The notes under the pieces are model-generated. The model saw nothing but the letters and a program-made list of their open reading frames with translations, ran no database searches and was not told where the DNA came from. This document shows, in pieces, positions 26,919 through 36,028 of a DNA stretch of 64,000 bases. Numbering within the stretch: the first letter of the stretch is position 1; each line of letters starts with the position of its first letter. The DNA is from Bog-159 sp963738375. GTDB lineage: Bacteria > Acidobacteriota > Terriglobia > Bryobacterales > Bryobacteraceae. The translations under genes were made by a program, and so were the position numbers. The DNA lies in the NCBI GenBank assembly GCA_963738375.1, contig CAVTWL010000009.1, positions 186,001 through 250,000 on the forward strand, in the 5' to 3' direction.

Positions 26919-29900
26919 ACTTATGGCTCGATCGCGCCGTCGCCATATGCAGCCGCTCCCGGTACAGCGTACGCCCATACTTCCGCCCCTTCTCCGGCGC
27001 GGCAAACGCCCCAATCTCAATCCAGTCGTTCACCGGCACTTCTGTCTCGTTTCCCTTCGCGTCGGCCTTGAATTTGCGCGTCTCAATGTCCACGGTAACG
27101 TCGTATTTTCCATCCGCCCGCTTGTGCGCCTTGGCTTCCAGCGTGCGGTTGGAAAACAAAGTCATGTCCGAAAACAGGTCTTGCAGTAAATACTGATACT
27201 GCGGCGGAGTTTCCGCGCGCAAGGCGTCCATCAGCGCATACGAAGTCGGATAAGGCGGCGCTGCATAGCCGTACCGCACCACCAAACTGCGCAACGCCCT
27301 ATTGACCGCGTCTTCTCCAATCATTTCCTTCAGGTAATACATCGCCACGCTGCCCTTGCGATAGTGTACGTACCCTTGGCTGGCTTCCACCGTCAGTAGC
27401 GGCCGTTCCTTCATCCGTTCCAGGCCGCGCGAACTGAGATAACGGTTCATTTCCCACTTCAGGAACTTCCGCTCTTTGTCGCGCCCGTACTCCTTCTCCA
27501 TCACCATCAGCGCTGAATACTGCGACATCGTTTCCGAAAGCAGCGTTGCGCCTTCCATGTGCGCGCCAATCACCTGGTGCGCCCACCACTGGTGTCCCAT
27601 CTCATGCGCCACCACGTAAAACACCGAATCGATGTCGTCGGGATTATCCAGATTGGCAATGAACCCTATCGCCTCCGAATACGGCATCGTCCCCGGAAAA
27701 GCCTGCGCGAATCGCGCTACCCGAGGGAACTCGATAATCCGCGCTTCCTTGTGCGCGTAAGGGCCGAAATTGCGCGTGTAATAGTCCAGCGACTTCCGCA
27801 TCGCGTTCAACATCCGCGGCACATTCCACGCGTGTTCCTTCAGATAATAAACTTCCAGCTTGATGCCGTTCCATTCCTCTCGAGCGACATGGTAATCGGC
27901 CGACACAAAAGAATAAAACCCAAGCGACGGATGGTCGAGCTTGTACTCGAAAAAGCGCCTCCCGCCATCCCCGCGCCACTCCCGTACCAGCGATCCCGGC
28001 GCTATAGCCATCTGATCCGCCGAAGTGCTGATCACCGTTTCCACATCCACCCAGTCCGTATGGCCGCCAATGTAATTGTCCATGCAGTCGGCGCTGCAGT
28101 TGCGCTCCAGCGCCGGCATCAAATCCACTTCCTTCAGCCCGTATTTCTTGCGGTCGTTGGCGTCCTCCAATTCGCGGTCGGGGCGGTATCCGATGATCGG
28201 TCCATCCGAGTTATTGAAGAAGGTTCCGTTCTGCACCATTTCCACGTCTGTAACGTTGTTCTCGAATCCCCGGTTCACGCTCCGCACGGTGAATCGCACC
28301 GTGCGCTTCTCGCCAGACTGCAGCGCATCCGTAAACCGGTAGATGCGATAGTCCAGCCGCTCGTCGTCCTTCGCTAGTACCGCGCCCGGCACCGTAATCT
28401 CCGTGGCATACCCGCGATGCGTAGAAAAGTGAATTTCATTCAGCGGCTGCGGGTACGGATTGACAATAACCATCTCCCCCCGCATGGTCATGTTGCGCAT
28501 TTCCGGATACAGGTCGATGGCGTACTTGATGCTGAGGCCCCGCGGCTGCGGAAGCCTGGAAAGCGGCTTGTAATTCTTTTCGTATTCCGCCTGCATCCTC
28601 TCCAGGTCTTTGGGCCCATAGAGCGGATTCAGCACCATGGTGTTGTAAGCGATCCACCCGCCGCACGCCACGAAAAGCGCCAGGCATACCAGCGCGGTCG
28701 GGCGCAGCGCGCCATGGAACCGCTGCCCCGCCTCGCGCCACCGCTCGCCCCACCGGCTTTGCTTGCCTCGCGGCCAGAAAAGCACCGCGGCCACCGCCAG
28801 CACCCCGCAAAAAAACAGCCAGTATAAGGTGAACCAGTTCCAGGCCGCGCGGTACGGCGCATCGCCGAAGAAGTCGGAATTCGTCACCGAAGGCCGCATG
28901 CCGAACCGCACCAGATAGGTCGCCACGTTCAGGGGCCGCCAGATGAAGGCGTTCAGCACCAGAAACGTGATGTAGGTGAAGTATCCGGCATACTTGTTCG
29001 GCGCCAAGGCGTGAATGAAAAATGCAAGCACCGACGCGAACAGGAAGAACGAGGCATCCCGCAGGAACAACTCCTTCAGATATAACCCGATCTGGTAGCG
29101 ATGAAATCCCATCCCCGTCTGCACCGCGATGCCGCTCAGCATCGCCACCGCCTGCACCATCATCACAATCGCCAGCAGCGCGGTCAGCCGCGATGCGAAG
29201 CTGATCCATTCCGGAATCGGCAGCGCGTCGTGGATTTCGTCCATCCGCGTATCGCGATCCTTCCACACCAGCACGCCGGCAAAAAACGTAATCACCGCCA
29301 CCAGGAACATGTAGAGCGTCCCGGCGATGATTTCCAATACCCAATAAGTAACCGGAAAGCTGGAGCCGTCGAACGCTTCCTTGGCGCTCAGAATCAGCGA
29401 AGGAATCGAATTCAACAGTCCGGCCAGCAGAATAACGATAAAGGTCGTGCTCTTCACGACGCCCAGAAAATGGATGCGCATCGACGCAAAGTATTGCGTC
29501 AGCCGCGGAAATGCCGATTGCCGGATCGGCCCAAAATTCACCGCCGGAGCCGAGACCGGCGCACCGTCCGAAACCGCTGCCTTCACCTTCTTCCGTTTCT
29601 CCGCGAAGCTGAATCTGCGGTAAGCGAACGCAAAGATCAGCCCGCCCACCGAAAGCCAGATCAGCCGGTTCCACAGCAGCATCCCCGTCAACCCGATCGT
29701 ATGGCCGTTCTTGTCCGCCACCGTCCAGTATTTCGTGGCCACCCCGAATGCCCGGATCGCGAACGGGTCCATCAGCGACGCCAGCCGCTCCCGCTCCAGG
29801 TTTTGCGTCAATTGGTCCGCGATTCCGTATCCAGCCAGCATCACCAGCGCTCCCAGGAACGACATAATCTCGTTGCGCGCCAGCACCGCGATCGCAAACA

Positions 29901-30393
29901 GAATGGCGCACATAAAAATCGTATTCGGAATCGCGAAAACCACCACGCCCTGCCAGTGAGCCGTCCAGTTGATGCCTTCCCACCGCGTCGCGTCCACCCA
30001 AGGCATATACTTCGCCAGCAATACGCCAACGGAAACGCCCAGTGTCGGCACCACCGAAACCAGCGTCGCCCCCGTGAAACGGCCAATCAGATAGTCTCGC
30101 CTTCGCAGCGGCGTCGAAAATACAATCTCGTGCGTCCGGTAGCTGAAATCGCGCGCCGCCGCCGAATTCACGAACGCCGGAATCATTAGCAGCGTGAACA
30201 GCCCAATGAACGAGTAGAAATTCTCGATCACGAAGGGCGCATTGCGGTAGGTGTTCTGAATTGAATCGCCCAACCGCACGTGGTCGGTACTGGTCGCCGC
30301 GAAAACCATCCCCGCGATCACCAGCAGGAAAATCCAAACCATCCACGACCGCACCCAGTAGCGCAGCTCGAATTTGACAATTTGCCAAAGCAT
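26821..30393 (-). CDS. ABC-2 type permease fused to an M1 family aminopeptidase
   Basis: A 1190-residue fusion. The first about 590 residues are membrane-embedded, with repeated hydrophobic segments and loops characteristic of ABC-2 permeases (GRFTGATLVSVVPTLGVSVG and a second bundle near 340-580). From about residue 640 a gluzincin domain follows, with the zinc site HEMGHQWWAHQV (His930 and His934) and Glu about 20 residues on in LLSETMSQYS. This gives a peptidase tethered to the membrane by a transporter subunit. The ATPase gene lies 9 bases upstream on the same strand. Such fusions occur in Bacteroidota and acidobacteria; substrate unknown. Confidence 0.9.
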   Translation of the reverse strand: MLWQIVKFELRYWVRSWMVWIFLLVIAGMVFAATSTDHVRLGDSIQNTYRNAPFVIENFYSFIGLFTLLMIPAFVNSAAARDFSYRTHEIVFSTPLRRRDYLIGRFTGATLVSVVPTLGVSVGVLLAKYMPWVDATRWEGINWTAHWQGVVVFAIPNTIFMCAILFAIAVLARNEIMSFLGALVMLAGYGIADQLTQNLERERLASLMDPFAIRAFGVATKYWTVADKNGHTIGLTGMLLWNRLIWLSVGGLIFAFAYRRFSFAEKRKKVKAAVSDGAPVSAPAVNFGPIRQSAFPRLTQYFASMRIHFLGVVKSTTFIVILLAGLLNSIPSLILSAKEAFDGSSFPVTYWVLEIIAGTLYMFLVAVITFFAGVLVWKDRDTRMDEIHDALPIPEWISFASRLTALLAIVMMVQAVAMLSGIAVQTGMGFHRYQIGLYLKELFLRDASFFLFASVLAFFIHALAPNKYAGYFTYITFLVLNAFIWRPLNVATYLVRFGMRPSVTNSDFFGDAPYRAAWNWFTLYWLFFCGVLAVAAVLFWPRGKQSRWGERWREAGQRFHGALRPTALVCLALFVACGGWIAYNTMVLNPLYGPKDLERMQAEYEKNYKPLSRLPQPRGLSIKYAIDLYPEMRNMTMRGEMVIVNPYPQPLNEIHFSTHRGYATEITVPGAVLAKDDERLDYRIYRFTDALQSGEKRTVRFTVRSVNRGFENNVTDVEMVQNGTFFNNSDGPIIGYRPDRELEDANDRKKYGLKEVDLMPALERNCSADCMDNYIGGHTDWVDVETVISTSADQMAIAPGSLVREWRGDGGRRFFEYKLDHPSLGFYSFVSADYHVAREEWNGIKLEVYYLKEHAWNVPRMLNAMRKSLDYYTRNFGPYAHKEARIIEFPRVARFAQAFPGTMPYSEAIGFIANLDNPDDIDSVFYVVAHEMGHQWWAHQVIGAHMEGATLLSETMSQYSALMVMEKEYGRDKERKFLKWEMNRYLSSRGLERMKERPLLTVEASQGYVHYRKGSVAMYYLKEMIGEDAVNRALRSLVVRYGYAAPPYPTSYALMDALRAETPPQYQYLLQDLFSDMTLFSNRTLEAKAHKRADGKYDVTVDIETRKFKADAKGNETEVPVNDWIEIGAFAAPEKGRKYGRTLYRERLHMATARSSHKFTVNELPDKAGVDPFLLLVDRIPDDNMKTVSQ

Positions 30394-30402
30394 CGCGCGC
30401 TC

Positions 30403-31275
30403 CTAGTTCCAGCCCCGAATGCGGGTGAAAAAAACGTCTTCCAGATCGGCCGCGCCCTGCGCGAACCCATCGCCCGGCGGCTCTTCCGCCAGCACATGCA
30501 GAAACGGATGCCCGCCCACCAGCCGGTTCGAAATCACCCGGCAACGCTGCTCGTAATCCGCCAGTTCGCCCTTGTTGATCGACCGCTCCCAGACGCGCCC
30601 CGCCAGCCCCGCGATGGCTTGGTCCGGCGTCCCTTCATAAAGCACCCGCCCCTCGTGGATGATCGCCATATTGGTGCAAAGATCCGTTACGTCTTCGACG
30701 ATATGCGTCGAGAGAATCACGATCACCTGCTCCCCCACCTCCGCGAGTAGATTGTAGAAGCGGTTGCGCTCCCCGGGATCGAGGCCCGCGGTCGGCTCAT
30801 CCACAATCAGCAGTTGCGGATTGCCGATCAGAGCCTGCGCGATCCCAAATCGCTGCCGCATCCCGCCGGAGAATCCGGTAAGCGACTTCTTCCGCACCTC
30901 GTACAGATTACAGCGCTGTAGCATCGCCGCCACCCGCGCCTTCCGGTCCGCCCCATCCGTAATGCCTTTCAGCAGCGCGATGTGGTCCAGCATGTCCTGC
31001 GCTGAAATGCGCGGATATACCCCGAAATCTTGCGGCAAGTATCCCAGCCGCTTCCGCACTTCTTCCTTTTGCGCGATCATGTCGATCTCGCCGAATCGCG
31101 CGCTGCCGGAATTCGGGTCTTGTAGCGTCGCCAGCGTCCGCATCAAGGTCGACTTGCCCGCGCCATTCGGCCCCAGCAGCCCGTACATGCCGCCCGGAAT
31201 CGTGAGGGATACGTTGTCCAGCGCTTTCACGCCATTTGGATAGGTCTTCGAAAGGTCTTGTATTAAAATTTGCAC
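30403..31275 (-). CDS. ABC transporter ATP-binding protein
   Basis: A 290-residue ATPase that powers the permease-peptidase downstream. Walker A is GPNGAGKST, the Q-loop follows in GYLPQDFGVYP, the signature is FSGGMRQRFG, Walker B is LLIVDEP and the H-switch is in LSTHIVED. The C-terminal about 60 residues (ADYEQRCRVISNR and on) form the regulatory extension common in the CcmA/NatA group. The start ATG at 31275 opens MQILIQDLSKTYPNG, and the permease starts 9 bases after its stop. Confidence 0.93.
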   Translation of the reverse strand: MQILIQDLSKTYPNGVKALDNVSLTIPGGMYGLLGPNGAGKSTLMRTLATLQDPNSGSARFGEIDMIAQKEEVRKRLGYLPQDFGVYPRISAQDMLDHIALLKGITDGADRKARVAAMLQRCNLYEVRKKSLTGFSGGMRQRFGIAQALIGNPQLLIVDEPTAGLDPGERNRFYNLLAEVGEQVIVILSTHIVEDVTDLCTNMAIIHEGRVLYEGTPDQAIAGLAGRVWERSINKGELADYEQRCRVISNRLVGGHPFLHVLAEEPPGDGFAQGAADLEDVFFTRIRGWN

Positions 31276-31479
31276 TCTTGGCTACTTACGAACGACAGTG
31301 GCCGGGAGTTCCAATCAGAATCAGCAAGAGATTGATGGCGCCGAAGAAACAACGAAGTAAATCCGTCCTCATCTCGATTCGTCCACACCCATTTCAAGGT
31401 GACTGCAGAGAGCCGGTACGAAGCGATCCAACCATCCGCGCACGGTTGTTTTGGATGTACTGAAGGCATTTCCGAGCCT

Positions 31480-31770
31480 CGTCGCAATGATTGGCGTGCC
31501 GGCGTAGTCGTTGGTGACGGTGCAGCGTGGATCTGGAAAATCGCTCACAAGCTATCCCGCATGCCATTCAGCACCGGTTCCACGTCAAGCAGCATCTCAG
31601 TAACGTCGGCAAGGCTATCTATGGACCCACTTCCAAGCTGGCCAAGGGCTGGATGCCGCCGCGCCATCATCAACTGGATTGTAGCCAATTCCCGCAACTG
31701 CTGCGCGCGCTCAGAAACCTTACGGAAAAGCCGTCACTTCTCGTTCCGGCGGTTCAAGTCACTCTAGTGT
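31480..31770 (+). pseudogene. Transposase remnant (ISKra4-like)
   Basis: In one frame the sequence reads VVVGDGAAWIWKIAHKL, the block that carries the catalytic-region aspartate in DDE transposases of the ISKra4 type. After a frame change near 31548 it reads PHAIQHRFHVKQHLSNVGKAI, then YGPTSKLAKGW and RHHQLDCSQFPQLLRALR, all matching the same transposase region. No N-terminal part, terminal inverted repeats or complete frame are seen, so only about 290 bases of a decayed element remain. Bases 31276-31479 show nothing else recognisable. Confidence 0.6.
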
Positions 31771-31795
31771 CGTGCGCCCCGACGGCCATTAGCAT

Positions 31796-31825
31796 TTGAA
31801 CCCGCCACCGCTTTTGGTGTACACT
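31796..31825 (+). promoter_or_regulatory. Candidate promoter of rplU-rpmA-obg
   Basis: A -35-like TTGAAC (31796-31801) and a -10-like TACACT (31820-31825) are separated by 18 bases, leaving a leader of about 57 bases before the rplU start. No hairpin resembling a known ribosomal-protein leader was recognised. The transposase remnant ends just upstream, so this promoter may have been displaced or supplied by it. Confidence 0.4.
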
Positions 31826-31888
31826 GATTGTTTAGTCCACAAGCTCCGACGCACTTAGTGTGTTCTGGCGCAAAATTAGAGGTAATCC

Positions 31889-32197
31889 ATGCAAGCTATC
31901 ATTGAGAGCGGCGGAAAACAGTACCGGGTTGCACCGGGCGACGTCGTGCGCGTCGAAACGCTCGAAGGCGAAATCGGCTCTGAAGTCGAGATTCCGCTGA
32001 AAGCAGTATTCAAGGGCGAAGGTGAATTGGTCGCTGGAGCCGATCTGGGTGGGGCGACCGTGAAGGCGACGATTGTCGGCAGCGGTCGCGCAAAGAAGAT
32101 CCTGGTTTTCAAGTTCAAGCGCAAGAAACAGTACAAGCGCACGATTGGGCATCGCCAAAACTTCACCGAAGTGAAGGTCGGCGACATTCTGGTTTAG
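31889..32197 (+). CDS. rplU: 50S ribosomal protein L21
   Basis: A 102-residue L21, the normal length, with N-terminal MQAIIESGGKQYRVAPGD and C-terminal KKQYKRTIGHRQNFTEVKV. It binds domain I of 23S rRNA with L20. An AGAGG Shine-Dalgarno precedes the ATG at 31889 by seven bases. It is followed after seven bases by rpmA and then obg, the widely conserved rplU-rpmA-obg order. Confidence 0.97.
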   Translation: MQAIIESGGKQYRVAPGDVVRVETLEGEIGSEVEIPLKAVFKGEGELVAGADLGGATVKATIVGSGRAKKILVFKFKRKKQYKRTIGHRQNFTEVKVGDILV

Positions 32198-32204
32198 GTG
32201 AAGC

Positions 32205-32462
32205 ATGGCGCATAAAAAAGGTTTAGGCAGTTCCAAGAACGGGCGCGATTCGAACGCGCAGCGGCTGGGCGTGAAGGTCTTCGGCGGACAGTTGGTACCG
32301 GGCGGATCGATTATCATTCGCCAGCGCGGCACCAAGCTGAAACCGGGCGACAATGTGGGCTGGGGTAAGGACGATACGCTTTTCGCCAAGGTGACCGGTG
32401 TCGTGGAATTCCGCGACCGGGGACGTATGGGCCGTTTCGTCAGCATCAAAGCGGTCGCTTAG
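32205..32462 (+). CDS. rpmA: 50S ribosomal protein L27
   Basis: An 85-residue L27. The N-terminus MAHKKGLGSSKNGRDSNAQR lies near the peptidyl-transferase centre in the ribosome, and the start is immediate, with no Firmicutes-type propeptide. The family motifs GVKVFGGQLV and GDNVGWGKDDTLFA are present. Adjacent to rplU and ahead of obg. AGGTGA precedes the ATG. Confidence 0.97.
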   Translation: MAHKKGLGSSKNGRDSNAQRLGVKVFGGQLVPGGSIIIRQRGTKLKPGDNVGWGKDDTLFAKVTGVVEFRDRGRMGRFVSIKAVA

Positions 32463-32535
32463 TTTGCCGGTGGGACTTCCCTCCCATCAGTCACCAACGA
32501 ACCGCCACAATTAGTTGTTTCCTTAAGTCAACCCC

Positions 32536-33579
32536 ATGTTTATCGATGAAGCTCGCATCCTGGTGAAGGCCGGGGATGGCGGTAATGGCTGTCTTGCCTT
32601 CCGCCGGGAGAAGTTCGTCCCGAGAGGCGGGCCCAGCGGGGGCGACGGCGGGCGCGGCGGCGATATCACAATGGTGTCGACCGAGCACCAGAACACCCTC
32701 ATCCAATTTCGTTTTAACCCCGAACACAAAGCACAGCGCGGGCGGCACGGCGAAGGCAGCAACTGCACCGGGGCCGAAGGCCACTCGATCGAACTGAAGG
32801 TACCGGTTGGCACGGTGGTTTACGACGACGAAACCGGCGAACTGTTGCACGATTTCAAAGAAGCGGGCGAACGGTTCCTGGTGGCGCGCGGCGGACGCGG
32901 CGGCAAAGGTAACGCGCGCTTCGCGACGTCCACGCACCAGGCGCCCACCGAGCATACACCCGGCAATCCCGGGCAGGAACGGCGGCTGCGGCTGGAACTG
33001 AAGTTGTTGGCGGATGTGGGGCTGGTCGGTTTTCCGAATGCGGGGAAGTCTACGCTGATTTCGCGCATTTCGGCGGCGCGGCCTAAGATTGCCGCCTACC
33101 CGTTTACTACACTGGAACCGCAATTGGGCGTGGTGGCGTTGGGCGATTATCGCAGCTTCGTGGTGGCCGATATTCCGGGGCTGATTGAAGGGGCGCACCT
33201 GGGGCACGGACTCGGGGTGCAGTTTCTGCGGCATATCGAGCGCACGCGCTTGCTGGCGCACCTGGTCGACGTGTCAGAGGCGAGCGGGCGCGATCCGGTC
33301 CACGACTTCGAGACGGTGATGGAAGAGCTGAGAAGCTTCAGCGAGGATCTGGCGGCTAAGCCGATGATCGTGGTGGCGACCAAGATGGATTCGGCGCAGG
33401 ATCCGGAGCGCGTGGAAGCGCTGCGGGCGGTGGCAAAGGAACGCGGACTGGCGTTCTTCGAGATCTCAAGCGTCACGGGTCAGGGACTGGACGAATTACG
33501 CTACGCGATGGCGGAGCGGGTGCTCCCGCCGAAGGCAGCGGACGAGCCGGCAGAATCCGACGACCATTCGGGTGTTTAA
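32536..33579 (+). CDS. obg: GTPase Obg/CgtA
   Basis: A 347-residue GTPase that acts in 50S assembly and stress signalling. The glycine-rich Obg fold fills residues 1-157 (RREKFVPRGGPSGGDGG, GRGGKGNARFATSTHQAP). The G domain follows with G1 GFPNAGKST, switch region YPFTTLEPQLGVV, G3 DIPGLIEGAHLGHGLG and G4 VATKMD. The OCT domain of longer relatives is absent. It stands 73 bases after rpmA; the gap holds nothing distinctive. Confidence 0.95.
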   Translation: MFIDEARILVKAGDGGNGCLAFRREKFVPRGGPSGGDGGRGGDITMVSTEHQNTLIQFRFNPEHKAQRGRHGEGSNCTGAEGHSIELKVPVGTVVYDDETGELLHDFKEAGERFLVARGGRGGKGNARFATSTHQAPTEHTPGNPGQERRLRLELKLLADVGLVGFPNAGKSTLISRISAARPKIAAYPFTTLEPQLGVVALGDYRSFVVADIPGLIEGAHLGHGLGVQFLRHIERTRLLAHLVDVSEASGRDPVHDFETVMEELRSFSEDLAAKPMIVVATKMDSAQDPERVEALRAVAKERGLAFFEISSVTGQGLDELRYAMAERVLPPKAADEPAESDDHSGV

Positions 33580-33591
33580 AAATACAACAGA

Positions 33592-33625
33592 CTCCTTAAA
33601 TCTTATATAATGAGGTTTTAAGGAG
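33592..33625 (+). promoter_or_regulatory. Palindrome centred on a -10 box and covering the ribosome site of the nfn gene
   Basis: CTCCTTAAA (33592-33600) and its exact reverse complement TTTAAGGAG (33617-33625) flank a perfect TATAAT at 33606-33611; the palindrome centre (33608.5) is the centre of the -10 box. The right arm also contains the AAGGAG of the strong Shine-Dalgarno (AAGGAGGGGG) for the ATG at 33636. There is no good -35. It could be an operator bound by a dimeric repressor, or, for transcripts starting upstream, a hairpin hiding the ribosome site. Confidence 0.5.
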
Positions 33626-33635
33626 GGGGTGCGGA

Positions 33636-36026
33636 ATGTACCCTATTGTCCGCCGAGAGCAGTTCGGCCCCACGACATTTCTTTGGGACGTTGGCGCGCC
33701 GGAGGTGGCGCGCGCGGCCCGGCCCGGCCACTTCGTCATGGCAAGGATCGATGAGCGTGGGGAGCGAATTCCCCTGACGGTCGCCGATTTCGATGCCGAG
33801 CGCGGCACGGTGACGGTGGTCATCCAGGCGGTGGGAAAGACCACGCTGGAGATGATGGGCCTCGCGGCGGGCGATTACCTGCTGGATTTCATTGGCCCGC
33901 TGGGGCTACCGAGCGATATTCGCAAGCGCAACGGCACCGTGATTCTGGTGGGCGGCGGGTTGGGAGTGGCGCCGGTGTTTCCGCAACTGCGCGCGTACAA
34001 GCAACTGGGCAATCGTACGGTTTCGATCATCGGGTTTCGCACGCGCGACCTGGTTTTCTGGGAAGAGCCTTTTCGGCGTTTCAGCGACCGGCTGGAGATC
34101 ACCAGCGACGACGGCAGTTACGGCCGCAAAGGCTTCGTGACGGCGGCCCTCGCCGAGGTTCTGGCAGAGGAAAAGGACGCCTGCGAAGTGGTGGCGATCG
34201 GGCCGATTCCCATGATGCGGGCGTGCTGCGAAGTGACCCGGCCGCTGGGAATTCCGACGGTGGTGAGCCTGAATTCCATCATGGTGGATGGAACGGGCAT
34301 GTGCGGGTCGTGCCGGGTGACAGTGGGCGGCGCGATGAAATTCGCGTGTGTCGATGGCGCCGATTTCGACGGCCATCTGGTAAATTTCGACGAACTGGCG
34401 TTGCGGCAGAAGCGTTTCGAGCGGGAAGAGAAACAGGCGCTGGAACGGTTCCGCGACGAGAGCGCGCGCATGGCGGCGATGAGCCCGCGTGGGTCGCACG
34501 GCACAAAGGCACCCGGGTGGACGCCGTGTCCGCTGCCGGAACTACCTGTTGCTGAACCGGCGCCGCCTGGTCCCCGCGTGCCAAAAAACATCCGGACGAT
34601 TTCTCCGGTGCGGGCGCACATGGCGGAACAGCCCGCCGAGGAGCGGGCGCACAATTTCAAGGAAGTATCGCTGGGACTGGATTTCGAAGGGGCATTTGCG
34701 GAAGCGGACCGCTGCCTGCGCTGCAAGAAGCCGCGGTGTGTGCCGGGCTGTCCAGTGGGGATCGATATACCGGGCTTCATTTCGGCGCTGGCGCGGCGGG
34801 ACATTCGCGAGTCGTACCGGATACTGAAGGACACGAACACGCTGCCGGCGGTGTGCGGACGGGTTTGCCCACAGGAATCGCAATGTGAAGCGTCTTGCAT
34901 CGTGGGAGTGAAGTATCCAGCTGTGGCGATCGGGCGGCTGGAGCGCTTCGTGGCCGATGCGGCGATCGGGCGCGGTTGGGATGAGCCGGTCGAAACGGCG
35001 GGGCGTTCGGGAAAGCGCGCGGCGATTATCGGGTCGGGGCCTTCGGGCCTGGCATGCGCAGGCGAACTGGCGAAAAACGGCGTCGCCGTTACCATCTTCG
35101 AGGCGCTGCATGTGGCGGGGGGGGTGTTGAAGTATGGCATCCCGGAGTTCCGGCTGCCGGACGCCATCATCGACACGGAGATCGACAGCCTGCGGAAGCT
35201 GGGAGTGGAAATCCGGCTGGATACGATCATCGGCAAGCTGTTCACGATTCCCCAACTGTTGAGCGAGAAGGGCTATGACTCCGCATTCATCGGCACGGGC
35301 GCGGGGTCGCCGAAGTTCATGGGGATTCCAGGAGAAGCCTTCAACGGCGTATTTTCGGCGAACGAATTCCTAACGCGCGTGAACCTGATGCGGGGTTATC
35401 GGCAGCCGATTTACGATACGCCGGTGGGCATGGGGAAACGAGTGGCGGTGGTGGGAGCGGGCAACACGGCGATGGATTCGGCGCGGGTGGCGCTGCGCAT
35501 GGGCGCGGAGCATGTATCGATCGTGTACCGGCGCTCGCGGCGGGAATCGCCGGCGCGCGCGGAGGAACTTGAGCATGCTATTCAGGAAGGAATCCAATTC
35601 CGCTGGCTGACGAATCCGGTGGAGATCCTGGGCAATGCGGCGGGCTGGGTGACCGGTTTGCGGTGCCAGGAGATGGAACTGGGAGAGCCGGACGCTTCGG
35701 GCCGGCGTCGACCGGTGCCAAAGGCCGCGAGCGAGTTCGACCTGGACGTGGATACAGTGATTTATGCGCTGGGCACGACGGCGAATCCGATTATCGCGCA
35801 GACCACGCCGGGCCTGCTCACCAACAAGTGGGGCTATATCGAGACGCAGGAGCGCACCGGCATGACATCGATACCGGGCGTATTTGCGGGCGGTGACATC
35901 GTGACCGGCGCGGCGACGGTAATTCTGGCCATGGGCGCGGGGCGGCGCGCGGCTCAGGGCATGCTGGAGTACATGGGCGTGTGCGCCGCGGAACCGGAAC
36001 TCGCGGGGACGCCCACAGGGGATTGA
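33636..36026 (+). CDS. Fused NfnAB-type electron-bifurcating transhydrogenase (FNR-like subunit plus glutamate-synthase-like subunit)
   Basis: A 796-residue protein joining two subunits usually encoded apart. Residues 1-270 are the small, ferredoxin-NADP-reductase-like part: FAD/NAD folds (ILVGGGLGVAPVFPQL) and a [2Fe-2S] site with Asp218, Cys223, Cys226 and Cys238 (DGTGMCGSC then FAC). Residues about 335-796 are the large part: two [4Fe-4S] motifs (CLRCKKPRCVPGCP; CGRVCPQESQCEASC), an FAD site (IIGSGPSGLACAGELAKNG) and an NADP site (VVGAGNTAMDSA). In Nfn the complex couples NADH and reduced ferredoxin to NADP. Similar fusions are often annotated as a dihydroorotate dehydrogenase/glutamate synthase bifunctional protein; no pyrD or glutamine amidotransferase is adjacent. 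A rubrerythrin-like gene follows after two bases. Confidence 0.85.
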   Translation: MYPIVRREQFGPTTFLWDVGAPEVARAARPGHFVMARIDERGERIPLTVADFDAERGTVTVVIQAVGKTTLEMMGLAAGDYLLDFIGPLGLPSDIRKRNGTVILVGGGLGVAPVFPQLRAYKQLGNRTVSIIGFRTRDLVFWEEPFRRFSDRLEITSDDGSYGRKGFVTAALAEVLAEEKDACEVVAIGPIPMMRACCEVTRPLGIPTVVSLNSIMVDGTGMCGSCRVTVGGAMKFACVDGADFDGHLVNFDELALRQKRFEREEKQALERFRDESARMAAMSPRGSHGTKAPGWTPCPLPELPVAEPAPPGPRVPKNIRTISPVRAHMAEQPAEERAHNFKEVSLGLDFEGAFAEADRCLRCKKPRCVPGCPVGIDIPGFISALARRDIRESYRILKDTNTLPAVCGRVCPQESQCEASCIVGVKYPAVAIGRLERFVADAAIGRGWDEPVETAGRSGKRAAIIGSGPSGLACAGELAKNGVAVTIFEALHVAGGVLKYGIPEFRLPDAIIDTEIDSLRKLGVEIRLDTIIGKLFTIPQLLSEKGYDSAFIGTGAGSPKFMGIPGEAFNGVFSANEFLTRVNLMRGYRQPIYDTPVGMGKRVAVVGAGNTAMDSARVALRMGAEHVSIVYRRSRRESPARAEELEHAIQEGIQFRWLTNPVEILGNAAGWVTGLRCQEMELGEPDASGRRRPVPKAASEFDLDVDTVIYALGTTANPIIAQTTPGLLTNKWGYIETQERTGMTSIPGVFAGGDIVTGAATVILAMGAGRRAAQGMLEYMGVCAAEPELAGTPTGD

Positions 36027-36028
36027 TT

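Noticed and set aside
33636..36026. Naming the fused protein as a glutamate synthase
   Set aside because: The large-subunit-like part matches the glutamate-synthase small subunit, but no glutamine amidotransferase or large gltB is adjacent, and the FNR-like half fits Nfn.
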